From positions 1-7,663 of the forward strand of contig JAIXTU010000001.1 in the NCBI GenBank assembly GCA_027483785.1: a stretch of 7,663 bases of DNA, read 5' to 3'. Source of the stretch: Flavobacterium sp. GTDB taxonomy: Bacteria > Bacteroidota > Bacteroidia > Flavobacteriales > Flavobacteriaceae. Both the position numbers and the translations under genes were made by a program. The notes below the pieces were generated by a model that was given only the letters and a program-made list of their open reading frames with translations, searched no databases and was not told the origin of the DNA. Position 1 is the stretch's first letter; each line of letters begins with the position of its first letter. Positions 1 through 5,805 of this stretch are shown in pieces.

Positions 1-426
1 ATTGCAGGAATGAATGCTGCAAGTGCAATTATCAACAACCCAGACGGTACCTTTTCGTTTCAAGATTCTGGGATAATTGTTGCTTTTATTCCGAGCGGAT
101 TGGGTTATTTCGCTTCTACTAGAACTAATATACCCGCGTATTCGCCTTTGGTTTTTACGATTCGATTACACCGTGTTCGTGAACGTGATCACGACCGCGA
201 CGGCATTTTGTCAAAGTACGAGGACATAAATAACGACGGTAATTTGAGTAATGATGATACCGATGGTGATAACACGCCAAACTATATTGATTTCGATGAT
301 GATAACGACCGGACAAGAACCTCGGATGAAATTTTAGACGACAATGGCGACCGCTATTCGTTCGACCTGATTCCAACCTGTCCCGGTGGAACTTTAAAAA
401 GGCATCTCGATCCAAACTGCAACTAA
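1..426 (+). CDS. FKBP-type peptidyl-prolyl cis-trans isomerase, C-terminal part (5' end outside window)
   Basis: The frame is open from base 1 and ends at TAA 424-426, so only the last 141 residues are seen. The internal ATG at 10 is not the real start. The segment PSGLGYFAST...IPAYSPLVF is the end of an FKBP fold as found in flavobacterial periplasmic or lipoprotein isomerases, which catalyse cis-trans isomerisation of Xaa-Pro bonds. After it comes an Asp/Asn-rich stretch (DHDRDG, DINNDG, DDTDGD, DFDDDND) resembling thrombospondin type 3-like calcium loops, then the terminal motif RHLDPNC, which I recognise from the same flavobacterial family. The fourth loop is weak: where homologues usually have DDDGDG this one has DDDNDR. 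The N-terminal signal or lipobox cannot be seen. The gene converges on the LRR gene at 838-2514 and has its own terminator. Family assignment is from motif memory; calcium binding is inferred. Confidence 0.85.
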   Translation: MAGMNAASAIINNPDGTFSFQDSGIIVAFIPSGLGYFASTRTNIPAYSPLVFTIRLHRVRERDHDRDGILSKYEDINNDGNLSNDDTDGDNTPNYIDFDDDNDRTRTSDEILDDNGDRYSFDLIPTCPGGTLKRHLDPNCN

Positions 427-447
427 ACGAAATAGACAAGTACAAAG

Positions 448-472
448 AATCCCGATTTTTCGGGATTTTTTT
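448..472 (+). terminator. Intrinsic terminator of the FKBP gene
   Basis: Perfect 8-bp stem AATCCCGA (448-455) / TCGGGATT (460-467) with a TTTT loop, followed by further T residues to 472. It starts 22 nt after the FKBP stop codon, so it should end that transcript. Confidence 0.85.
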
Positions 473-481
473 ATGGTGTTT

Positions 482-615
482 CCTGCGCCTGAAAGCTACT
501 TGAAAAGGCAGATCAACTCCGGTGCAGGCCACGCCATTCGCTGCCCCAGATAGCTATCGGGGAGCCACTCGGCAAACGCCGCTCGTGGCAGGATTTCCGC
601 TGCTGTCGTTAACAC
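482..615 (-). repeat. GC-rich intergenic hairpin cluster, possible degenerate copy of the element at 678-815 in inverted orientation
   Basis: Gene-free stretch with three inverted repeats: CCTGCGCC (482-489) / GGTGCAGG (521-528, one wobble); the near-palindrome CCCC-A-GATAGCTATC-GGGG (544-562); and GCCAC (564-568) + CGGC (570-573) / GCCG (578-581) + GTGGC (585-589). Read on the minus strand from about 615, GCAGCGGAAATCC leads into the GCCAC/GTGGC hairpin and then the GATAGC palindrome. This is the same order as in the neighbouring plus-strand element (GCAGCGG, hairpin, AGC-GG). Shared ancestry is inferred from this short similarity. Beyond it, 616-677 shows nothing I can name. Confidence 0.4.
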
Positions 616-677
616 AAAATCGGGCACACACGTATCGTAAACCCAAAACGCAATACTGTTTCTGGCGCACGAATTTT

Positions 678-815
678 CTAGCCCGGATGGCAGCGGCAGC
701 CCGTAAAAAAAATACGGTATCGTGAAGGGGTAGGTACGGGCGACCCAAGAAGCCCGGTACGTGCCCGCTGAACGAACCGTATTTTTTGCGGACTATAGCG
801 AACAGCCGGATTAGC
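678..815 (+). repeat. Dispersed flavobacterial intergenic hairpin element, possible structured RNA and bidirectional terminator
   Basis: The conserved-looking ends CTAGCCCGGATGGCAGCGG (678-696) and CCGGATTAGC (806-815) pair as CTA/TAG and CCGG/CCGG around a long hairpin. Its base is a perfect 12-bp stem AAAAAATACGGT (707-718) / ACCGTATTTTTT (776-787). Inside, GGTACGGGC (733-741) faces GCCCGGTAC (752-760) with a one-base bulge, and GGGT/GCCC sequences extend it. Because the stem carries A-tract and T-tract on opposite arms, transcripts from either direction would form a stem ending in U residues, which suits its position between convergent genes. I recall similar AGCCC-GAT-GCAGCGG...GCGGATAGC-GGATTAGC elements between genes in flavobacteria. 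Whether it is Rfam Flavo-1 is a guess that needs a covariance-model search. Confidence 0.5.
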
Positions 816-837
816 TTCTGAAAAAAAGAATTATTTT

Positions 838-2514
838 TTACTGATAAACGGGCATTCCGTCGAATATCCATTCGCCCAATCGTAGGTAGAAGTTGTATTG
901 CGATTTATATGCTCCAGATTTTATTGAAATTGAGTAGCAGCGCTCGTTGGGAGTTTGGTAGTTTCCAGTTGTAAATGCTTCTATTAACAAGGTTCCAAAG
1001 TCTTTATTTTTCAAACGCTTGATTTCTTCAAAACCTTTACGTGTGCAACAGTGTTTTAAGGCAAGTTCGTCGTTATTGCTGATGGCTTTCTCCAGCAAAC
1101 GTAAAGCTTTTTCCATGGAGGAAAGATCTAATTCTGTGAGTGGAGCCATACTGGCATTAACCGAACATGAACTGTTTATTTGGAATGCCGGATTGTAGAA
1201 AAAGTTCTTCGTATTGTTCAAGAAAACGGGGTCAACACACAGATAATTTAGTTCTTCGGGCGGATAGAATTCTTGTAAATAAACGTTGCGCATGACGAGC
1301 GATTTCAGTGTAGCGTTGTTTCTACAATCGAGAAATTTTAGCTGCTCAAGATCGATAAGTTCTATGGCTTCCAACAAGTTTGATTTACAAGTTAAGCGCT
1401 GCAATTGTTTGCAGTTGCCGAGTTCTAATGTTTGTATTTTGTTTTCGCTGCAGGCCAATGAAGTTAAATTGACTGCGTTTTTCAAGTTTAACTCACTCAA
1501 ATTATTTGCGCTACAGTCTAAAGTTGAGATGCCATCCAAAACTGTATTGGGAATGCGCGTTAGCTTATTAGATGCACAGGATAAATTATCGACTTTTATT
1601 TCAGGTAAAACACTGATAGTATTGAAACTACAATCTAACGAATTCAATGTTGTTTGGCCGGTAAATTGCAAAGTTTCGAGGCCAATTCTTGCGCAGCGTA
1701 CTGATTTTAGTTCGGGTACATTTTTAAAAGTTAAGTGTTTTATTTGTACGTGTGGATTGGCGTCTGCTTCTCCCTTATTTTCTGCTGTAAATGATTGTAA
1801 TTTAGTAAAGCCTGAAACTTTCACAGACTCACGCCCAGAATAGAGTTTCAACGTCTCAATTTGGGATTTTGTGCGTGTATTTAGATTGTTAAATACTTGA
1901 AAATGACAAGAGAGTTCGCGTAGATTATCGGGATTTAAATTGCGTAATGCTAGGTCTGTAGTCAAGTTAATTTGCCTAAGCGATTTCAAACCGTTGACAT
2001 CTAGTTGTTTCAACTGATTATTATCGCTTTTGATGTTTAAAACAGTCAGATTTTTTGCATTTTTTAGAGAAATACTGCGCAGTTTTTCGTTCCCAGGACC
2101 AATTTGTAGTTCGGTTAAGCGTTCTAAGCCCTCTAAAAGTACATTTGCAAATTGGCAATTTTCAAAAAAGAGGTACTGTATATTCTTTAAAGCTCTTAAG
2201 TCGAGCGTCTCTGCATTAACGTTGCTTAAAACAAGTGTTTCTAGGTTGCTGAAGTTTTCGATTCCGCGCAACGAAATTGGACTTTCATCGAGATTTTTTA
2301 GCTGTAAGTTGTTTACTTGTTCAACTTCTAATCTTTGAAGAATTCCATCGCTATTCAAATCGATAGACGTAGTCTGATTAATTAAGTAGTCATAGAAACG
2401 TTCGTCGAAGTCGGTCGGTTTTAATTCGGACTGTCCAAATCCCGAGTTGGAAAAGAGACAAAGCGTGAGAACTGTTTTTAGAAGGTGTCGCATTGAAACA
2501 AAATTAGTTCGCAA
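838..2514 (-). CDS. Secreted leucine-rich-repeat protein with EF-hand-like loop and C-terminal accessory domain
   Basis: 558 codons from the upstream ATG at 2514; the in-frame ATG at 2493 (Met8) is the better start, since MRHLLKTVLTLCLF...GFGQ then forms a clean signal peptide ending near residue 28. Residues 36-90 match the common flavobacterial pattern F..YL....IDLNSDGxLxxxE...GIENFSNL, including a full EF-hand loop (D52, N54, D56, G57, E63). About 15 irregular LRRs of the L..L.C..N.L type fill residues 90-420. YLCVDPVFLNN (424-434) and NSSCS (447-451) match the usual end of such repeat arrays. Residues 465-558 (ALRLLEKAISNNDELALKHC...GEWIFDGMPVY) resemble a small NTF2/SnoaL-like fold, a weak inference, in place of the expected type IX sorting domain. 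The protein is probably periplasmic or surface-exposed and binds protein or carbohydrate; its ligand is unknown. The base composition is milder than in the AT-rich right half, so it looks like resident flank. Confidence 0.9.
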   Translation of the reverse strand: MRTNFVSMRHLLKTVLTLCLFSNSGFGQSELKPTDFDERFYDYLINQTTSIDLNSDGILQRLEVEQVNNLQLKNLDESPISLRGIENFSNLETLVLSNVNAETLDLRALKNIQYLFFENCQFANVLLEGLERLTELQIGPGNEKLRSISLKNAKNLTVLNIKSDNNQLKQLDVNGLKSLRQINLTTDLALRNLNPDNLRELSCHFQVFNNLNTRTKSQIETLKLYSGRESVKVSGFTKLQSFTAENKGEADANPHVQIKHLTFKNVPELKSVRCARIGLETLQFTGQTTLNSLDCSFNTISVLPEIKVDNLSCASNKLTRIPNTVLDGISTLDCSANNLSELNLKNAVNLTSLACSENKIQTLELGNCKQLQRLTCKSNLLEAIELIDLEQLKFLDCRNNATLKSLVMRNVYLQEFYPPEELNYLCVDPVFLNNTKNFFYNPAFQINSSCSVNASMAPLTELDLSSMEKALRLLEKAISNNDELALKHCCTRKGFEEIKRLKNKDFGTLLIEAFTTGNYQTPNERCYSISIKSGAYKSQYNFYLRLGEWIFDGMPVYQ

Positions 2515-2634
2515 AAGAACGTACTAAAAGTAAGTGTTTTTGGTGACGTGTCTTTGTTTTAAGGCAGAACAATTACCGTGGATTTCGGGAAATAATCTGC
2601 ATCGGGAATTAAATTTTACTTATAAATCAAAGAT

Positions 2635-2770
2635 GTATTTCTGAGCTTCGATTTGCTTTGGACAATTTGGTTGTGGCTTTGGGTGCAGCGGCTTGGAGTT
2701 TATGCCTCAAAGTCGGGAGACTTTGCGGAGGGTGGGGTGATGTTGTGCAACAGCTACCCTTGTTAGCGGC
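2635..2770 (-). repeat. attC-like hairpin 1, after the 2781-3758 gene
   Basis: On the minus strand the element opens with GCCGCTAACA (2770-2761), whose GCTAAC begins 14 nt after the stop codon at 2781-2783. Its centre holds a perfect 7-bp stem CAAAGTC (2708-2714) / GACTTTG (2719-2725) around loop GGGA. GGGT/ACCC and AGC/GCT pairings further out are weaker. It aligns along most of its length with 4970-5104, sharing TTCGATTTGCTT, GGACAATT, GGCTTTGGGTG, GGGAGA-TTTGC and TGATGTTG (plus strand). The far end near 2635 lacks an obvious AAC box, so it may be the worn last site of the array. Confidence 0.55.
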
Positions 2771-2780
2771 AGTAATAATA

Positions 2781-3758
2781 CTATTGTCCACCTTTTGTTT
2801 TATTGATAAAGCTGTCAATGAGTTTAATTTCTATTTTTTCGGTTCTCTTGGAAGCGTCTTGATACTGCTTTATTAATTTGTCCTGATTTTGTAAGATGCC
2901 TTCTACTTTTTTGTCATTTACTGATTGGATTGTTTCAAGTTTATTTTGGTAGCTATACAAAAGAAAAATTGAAATTAATACAGGTATTAAAAGAGAACCA
3001 TTAGCCAATGTCCAATACCATTTTGCTTTATCCAGTTTTGATATATCTGATTTCAGCTGACTTCCAGAATTACTGTTTTGAGCTGAAATTATTGGATTAG
3101 GTGTTAAGTTTTGGCAAGCAGTTTTGTCAATAAAAATTGATGAGTCAAATTGTATTGCGTTGTCGTAATAAACAAATTCTTCACGAAAAGTTTCAGCAAC
3201 GAAGCCGCCTAAAAAAACTTGCAAGTATTCAAAATTATTGTCGCAGAAGTCAATTACTTTTTGAGCAGGTTGCAATACCAAATCAAATTCTAAAGATGCA
3301 TATTTTACATCTTTTACAGAGAAAGAAATTTGAGAAGCAATTAAGCGTTTGTTAACTAATCTTTGAAACTCCGTATTCTCTGAATAAAGTATTTTTCTTA
3401 ATTCTCCATTTTTTTCAATTAGGGTTGTTAAGGCTCTTATATATTCAGCTTCTTGTTCAGGTCTTTCAGACTTTCTACCAAACCTCAACTCTTCAAAAAG
3501 TCTGAAATAATCTCTGTCAAGAATATTATGTTCGTAAGACCTTAGCTGATTGTCTATATCCCGTAAAATATTTTCTTTTAACTTACTTGCAAATTTTTGC
3601 CTGATGAAGTTTTCGCATTTGTCGGCATTTTCGTAGTCATTTTTTTTGTACGAATCACCAAATGCGTCAATTATTGGCTGCCAAAATTTGAGTTTTGGAT
3701 TTTCGTAGTTATTACTTTCTTGATTCTGTGTCAAGAAAATTTTGATGTATGCTTTCAT
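2781..3758 (-). CDS. Hypothetical protein with one C-terminal-proximal membrane helix
   Basis: 325 residues, not a family I recognise. Residues 1-245 are mostly polar and appear helical (for example 40-100, rich in D/E/K/R/N). They include a hydrophobic block DFCDNNFEYLQVFLGGFVAETF (about 170-191) that looks like a buried core rather than a membrane span. A Ser/Asn-rich linker at about 221-240 leads to a single predicted transmembrane helix at about 249-269 (LANGSLLIPVLISIFLLYSY). A charged segment with coiled-coil character follows (271-325, K/E/Q-rich). There is no signal peptide, so the large N-terminal part is probably cytoplasmic and the coiled coil outside, an inference. The start ATG at 3758 lies 31 nt after hairpin 2 and near a TAATTTTG box, and the stop TAG is 14 nt before hairpin 1, so the gene fills a unit by itself. 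No role can be assigned; an envelope sensor or defence accessory protein would fit the shape but is unproven. Confidence 0.85.
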   Translation of the reverse strand: MKAYIKIFLTQNQESNNYENPKLKFWQPIIDAFGDSYKKNDYENADKCENFIRQKFASKLKENILRDIDNQLRSYEHNILDRDYFRLFEELRFGRKSERPEQEAEYIRALTTLIEKNGELRKILYSENTEFQRLVNKRLIASQISFSVKDVKYASLEFDLVLQPAQKVIDFCDNNFEYLQVFLGGFVAETFREEFVYYDNAIQFDSSIFIDKTACQNLTPNPIISAQNSNSGSQLKSDISKLDKAKWYWTLANGSLLIPVLISIFLLYSYQNKLETIQSVNDKKVEGILQNQDKLIKQYQDASKRTEKIEIKLIDSFINKTKGGQ

Positions 3759-3778
3759 TTGAAATATTTAGGGGTTGT

Positions 3779-3786
3779 CAAAATTA
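3779..3786 (-). promoter_or_regulatory. Candidate Bacteroidota -7 box for the 2781-3758 gene
   Basis: On the minus strand TAATTTTG matches the Bacteroidota consensus TAnnTTTG and lies 20 nt upstream of the ATG, just outside hairpin 2. No TTG was found at the expected -33 distance, so this rests on one box only. Confidence 0.3.
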
Positions 3787-3789
3787 TTG

Positions 3790-3924
3790 CAGCTATCGTT
3801 TGTGTTTGCGCAGTGGTGGGATTTTGAAGCGCTTCACTGTCCCGCGTGACCAAACGTTGAACGAAGATAGTACTTTGAACTTACACGTCACCCCGCCATT
3901 GCGCAAACATTTTGTTGGCGGCTG
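3790..3924 (-). repeat. attC-like hairpin 2, after the 3928-4587 gene (clearest copy)
   Basis: TGTTTGCGCAGTGGTGGG (3803-3820) pairs with CCCGCCATTGCGCAAACA (3892-3909) over 18 consecutive positions: 16 Watson-Crick and two G.T wobbles on the plus strand (3813/3899, 3817/3895). After an internal loop the outer arms CAGCTATCG (3790-3798) and TGGCGGCTG (3916-3924) also pair, with three wobbles and one mismatch. The roughly 70-nt loop holds the perfect palindrome TGAAGCGCTTCA (3825-3836). Two paired box regions separated by an unpaired spacer match the R and L box plan of attC sites. On the coding strand the first arm reads CAGCCGCCAACA. The element starts 3 nt after the upstream stop codon. Confidence 0.6.
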
Positions 3925-3927
3925 GGC

Positions 3928-4587
3928 CTATTCCGTTAGCCCACTTGTCACGGAGTCTGCTTTTACTTTATTTTCTTTTACGACCCTCTCAACTTCGTCA
4001 ACTGCCTTAGATTTAATTATTGCTGTCTTAAATCCAGAATAGGAGTCAACGATAGCTTGTTGTTTGTCCATTAAGTCTAAAACGTATTGTCGTTCAGCGC
4101 TAGTCTCGGGACGGCCAAGTGTAACTAGTGCTCTGCATATGTTCGATATTGCTCTGTCGTAAACTAATATTTGTACAAGTAAACTGTCTGCCGCGCCTCT
4201 TGAAATATTTAGACCCTTTACTGTTGCAGGCTTTCCCTTTCTAAAACTCAAAACCAATTCACCCAACTCAATTTTGTACTTTCTTTTGTCAGCCAATGGC
4301 TTACACTCTTTAGCTCTATCATTTTTTGATTGTGAGGATATTGTAATAAGATTCTGTCCAGTTTCTGAATTCTTTAGTAATGAATCCGCATCAATGAGCA
4401 AGCTTTGTGCCTGTAACCTGTTCATATTAGCTTGAGAAATTAACTCCTCGTTGAAGTCAGCCAAGTCTGAGTCGTCCAAATTGTCCGGCTTGAAAACGAT
4501 GAAATAAACTAACAGCCCAAGTGTCAAAACGTTTACAAGGAGTGATCCAATCACCACACTTTTGTTTTTTGATAGATTGTCTAACAT
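3928..4587 (-). CDS. Small membrane-anchored hypothetical protein
   Basis: 219 residues; family not recognised. A short basic N-terminus (MLDNLSKNKS) precedes one hydrophobic helix at about 11-32 (VVIGSLLVNVLTLGLLVYFIVF). An uncleaved signal anchor is likely because no good cleavage site follows. The rest should be periplasmic: a helical, coiled-coil-like region at about 41-90 (Asp/Glu/Gln/Asn-rich), a basic segment KPLADKRKYKIELGELVLSFRKG (96-118) that could be a short beta element, then helices to the end (130-210). Cys95 and Cys151 are the only cysteines. The start ATG at 4587 is favoured because it places the anchor directly after a charged N-terminus; a TATATTTG box lies about 50 nt upstream. 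The TAG stop is 3 nt from hairpin 2, so the gene seems to be a single-gene unit. It and the following gene share the plan of one helix plus coiled coil, but no sequence similarity is evident. Confidence 0.85.
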   Translation of the reverse strand: MLDNLSKNKSVVIGSLLVNVLTLGLLVYFIVFKPDNLDDSDLADFNEELISQANMNRLQAQSLLIDADSLLKNSETGQNLITISSQSKNDRAKECKPLADKRKYKIELGELVLSFRKGKPATVKGLNISRGAADSLLVQILVYDRAISNICRALVTLGRPETSAERQYVLDLMDKQQAIVDSYSGFKTAIIKSKAVDEVERVVKENKVKADSVTSGLTE

Positions 4588-4638
4588 ATAATTTTAGGTT
4601 AAGGTTTGTTTACTCTTTATGGCCTTGCTGCTAACCCC

Positions 4639-4646
4639 CAAATATA
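4639..4646 (-). promoter_or_regulatory. Candidate Bacteroidota -7 box for the 3928-4587 gene
   Basis: Minus-strand TATATTTG matches TAnnTTTG exactly and would give a leader of about 45 nt. The -33 region (TTAGC, about 19 nt upstream) is only a partial match to TTG. Confidence 0.35.
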
Positions 4647-4680
4647 CCAAAGTTTTCATCTCTCAGCTAAGCACGTTATT

Positions 4681-4775
4681 CACGAAAACACTTGCAAATA
4701 CTCGAAAGAACCACTTTTTTCGTTTGCGAAACTTTTATAAACTTTCGTTTTTTCAATATTTTAAATTTGTTCGTG
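4681..4775. repeat. Nested AT-rich hairpin in the gene-free interval
   Basis: Three inverted repeats are nested in order: CACGAA (4681-4686) / TTCGTG (4770-4775), CGAAAG (4703-4708) / CTTTCG (4742-4747), and TTTCG (4718-4722) / CGAAA (4727-4731) around TTTG. This nesting resembles the cassette hairpins, but the outer boxes are not clear. Confidence 0.4.
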
Positions 4776-4931
4776 GCATTTCAAATTTTACAATCTAAAA
4801 CGTAACTATATCAACTTCTGGTATTTCTTAACAACAAAGCTGTTTTAATCGTAAAATCTCCCAAAAAATATTTCAGAATAGCAGCATCACATTTCGGTTT
4901 TGTTTGCTAAAGTAAACAGTTGCAACCACCC

Positions 4932-4959
4932 AAAACTACCTACTTATAGGTATTTTTTT
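4932..4959 (+). terminator. AT-rich hairpin followed by a T-run, weak terminator or operator-like palindrome
   Basis: TACCTA (4937-4942) / TAGGTA (4947-4952) with loop CTTA is followed by seven T residues (4953-4959); AAAA at 4932-4935 can pair with the start of the run past a bulged C. No plus-strand gene leads into it, so a terminator role is doubtful. A regulator-binding palindrome is an alternative. Confidence 0.3.
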
Positions 4960-4969
4960 CACCAAACGT

Positions 4970-5104
4970 TAGTAACGTATTTTCTAATCTTCGATTTGCT
5001 TCGGACAATTCGGCTATGATATGGCTTTGGGTGGAGAGTTTGTGCATTAAAGTTGGGAGATTTTGCACAGGTTGTGATGTTGGACAATAGCCGTCGATGT
5101 TATC
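4970..5104 (-). repeat. attC-like hairpin 3, after the hepT-mntA pair
   Basis: The ends TAGTAAC (4970-4976) and GTTATC (5099-5104) pair as AAC/GTT, T/A and a G.T wobble. Inside, CGGCTAT (5011-5017) / ATAGCCG (5087-5093) form a perfect 7-bp stem and TGTGCA (5041-5046) / TGCACA (5064-5069) a perfect 6-bp stem. The apex AAAGTT-GGGA-GATTT keeps the loop of hairpin 1. The element aligns with 2635-2770 over most of its length. Its right end is 7 nt from the hepT stop codon. Confidence 0.55.
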
Positions 5105-5111
5105 AAAAAGC

Positions 5112-5444
5112 CTAAGTTAAAAGCCGAAGTATTTCAACTTTTAGCGGTTCAATATATCTTTTAAGGATTAACCAAATCATTGAATTGTCTAGGCTGTCGT
5201 ATGCGTGAACCAACCGATTTCGAAATGCAATAATTTGCTTATCGTTGTCAATTTGGATATTAGGTTCGAGTTTTCGAAATTGATTAAGGGCTTCTCCAAT
5301 AATCGCCAATTGTCTTTCAACAGCGCTTTGGGTTTTTCTATCTGAATCATATTTATTGAAGTCATTTACATCAGCAGTAAAGTCTTCGATTAATTCAATT
5401 GCGAGGATTACATCAAAAAGATACTTTCTGCTCTTTTCCGTCAT
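5112..5444 (-). CDS. hepT: HepT-like HEPN-domain ribonuclease toxin (DUF86)
   Basis: The 110-residue length and all-helical pattern fit the HepT/DUF86 family. The catalytic RX4HXY motif is intact as R75-NRLV-H80-A-Y82, preceded by the family-typical AVERQLAIIGEALNQF (41-56). HepT proteins are HEPN RNases that cleave RNA and are neutralised by the partner MntA, which in studied systems adds AMP units to the motif tyrosine (Tyr82 here by position). The start at 5444 lies inside the upstream mntA-like gene (32-bp overlap in another frame), so the two should be translationally coupled. No other Met lies near, and the N-terminus MTEKSRKYLFDVILAIELIEDF looks like that of homologues. The stop is 7 nt before hairpin 3. 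The RNA target is unknown. Confidence 0.9.
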   Translation of the reverse strand: MTEKSRKYLFDVILAIELIEDFTADVNDFNKYDSDRKTQSAVERQLAIIGEALNQFRKLEPNIQIDNDKQIIAFRNRLVHAYDSLDNSMIWLILKRYIEPLKVEILRLLT

Positions 5445-5748
5445 AGATAAGTACTTTTGAAGAATCGATACTATTTCGAAGTATTGGATTTCTTATTGAG
5501 GCGTTGGTAAGTAAATCAACTTTACGCTGAAAGAAAGCTTCGAATTTTTCCCAAAGATCAGTTAGGTATTCTCCACGTTTAAGCGGATCTTTTGTTTCAA
5601 GTTCGACCAATAAATCAATATCACTCGACTTTTCATTGAATCGATTCGAAACAGACGACCCAAAAGCATACAATTCTTTTACCTCATGCGTTTTACATAA
5701 GTAAAGAAACTCATTTTGATTAGCTGATATTGAATCCTTTAAATTCAT
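5413..5748 (-). CDS. mntA: MntA-like minimal nucleotidyltransferase antitoxin
   Basis: A 111-residue protein of the minimal nucleotidyltransferase family. It shows the polymerase beta-type active site G30-S31...D43-I-D45 and a third acidic residue in KVDLL (D78), the set that binds two metal ions. The spacing from GS to DxD is 11 residues, one more than the usual 10, because of the double Ser before the first Asp; this may be a tolerated loop insertion. The family role is to adenylylate the HepT toxin and so block its RNase activity in the cytoplasm. The antitoxin-first order with overlap into hepT is usual for these pairs. The start ATG at 5748 lies 57 nt after the TGCTAAC box of hairpin 4. 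No good promoter box was found between, so transcription may come from upstream. Confidence 0.88.
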   Translation of the reverse strand: MNLKDSISANQNEFLYLCKTHEVKELYAFGSSVSNRFNEKSSDIDLLVELETKDPLKRGEYLTDLWEKFEAFFQRKVDLLTNASIRNPILRNSIDSSKVLIYDGKEQKVSF

Positions 5749-5805
5749 GGATGCTAAGATAGTTATTTTGGACGTTGTAAACTAAGTGGCACGAAAAGAG
5801 CTTTA

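Larger units (their letters stand above)
4588..4969. other. Gene-free interval, possible coding-empty or decayed cassette
   Basis: There is no credible reading frame on either strand over about 380 bases. It contains a TGCTAAC heptamer at 4629-4635 (41 nt before the start codon at 4587), a promoter-like box at 4639-4646, a nested hairpin at 4681-4775 and an AT-rich hairpin at 4932-4959. The TGCTAAC matches those closing hairpins 4 and 5, but I found no convincing partner, only GTTGCAA at 4919-4925. The interval may be two fused or eroded sites, or a unit lacking a gene. Confidence 0.45.

Noticed and set aside
155..532. Minus-strand frame of 125 codons opposite the FKBP gene
   Set aside because: It is antisense to a recognisable protein and crosses a strong terminator; the Arg/His-rich translation is typical of reading Asp-rich codons backwards.
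522..725. Plus-strand frame of 67 codons
   Set aside because: It lies entirely in inverted-repeat sequence, overlaps the hairpin arms and has no plausible protein character.
554..871. Minus-strand frame of 105 codons across the intergenic repeat
   Set aside because: It runs through the hairpin element at 678-815 and overlaps the LRR stop region; the translation is low in structure and matches nothing known.
1286..1843. Plus-strand frame of 185 codons inside the LRR gene
   Set aside because: It is antisense to a clear LRR coding sequence; its periodic Leu/Ser/Phe pattern mirrors the repeats on the other strand.
2499..2506. TAATTTTG as promoter of the LRR gene
   Set aside because: It matches TAnnTTTG but lies only about 5 nt from Met8 and has no -33 partner; a leaderless start would be needed.
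2658..2876. Plus-strand frame of 72 codons with hydrophobic residues
   Set aside because: It spans hairpin 1 and the end of the 2781-3758 gene in antisense; the hydrophobicity comes from T-rich sequence.
5103..5114. tRNA or other RNA gene near the hairpins
   Set aside because: No cloverleaf, anticodon arm or CCA end could be found in any of the intergenic regions.
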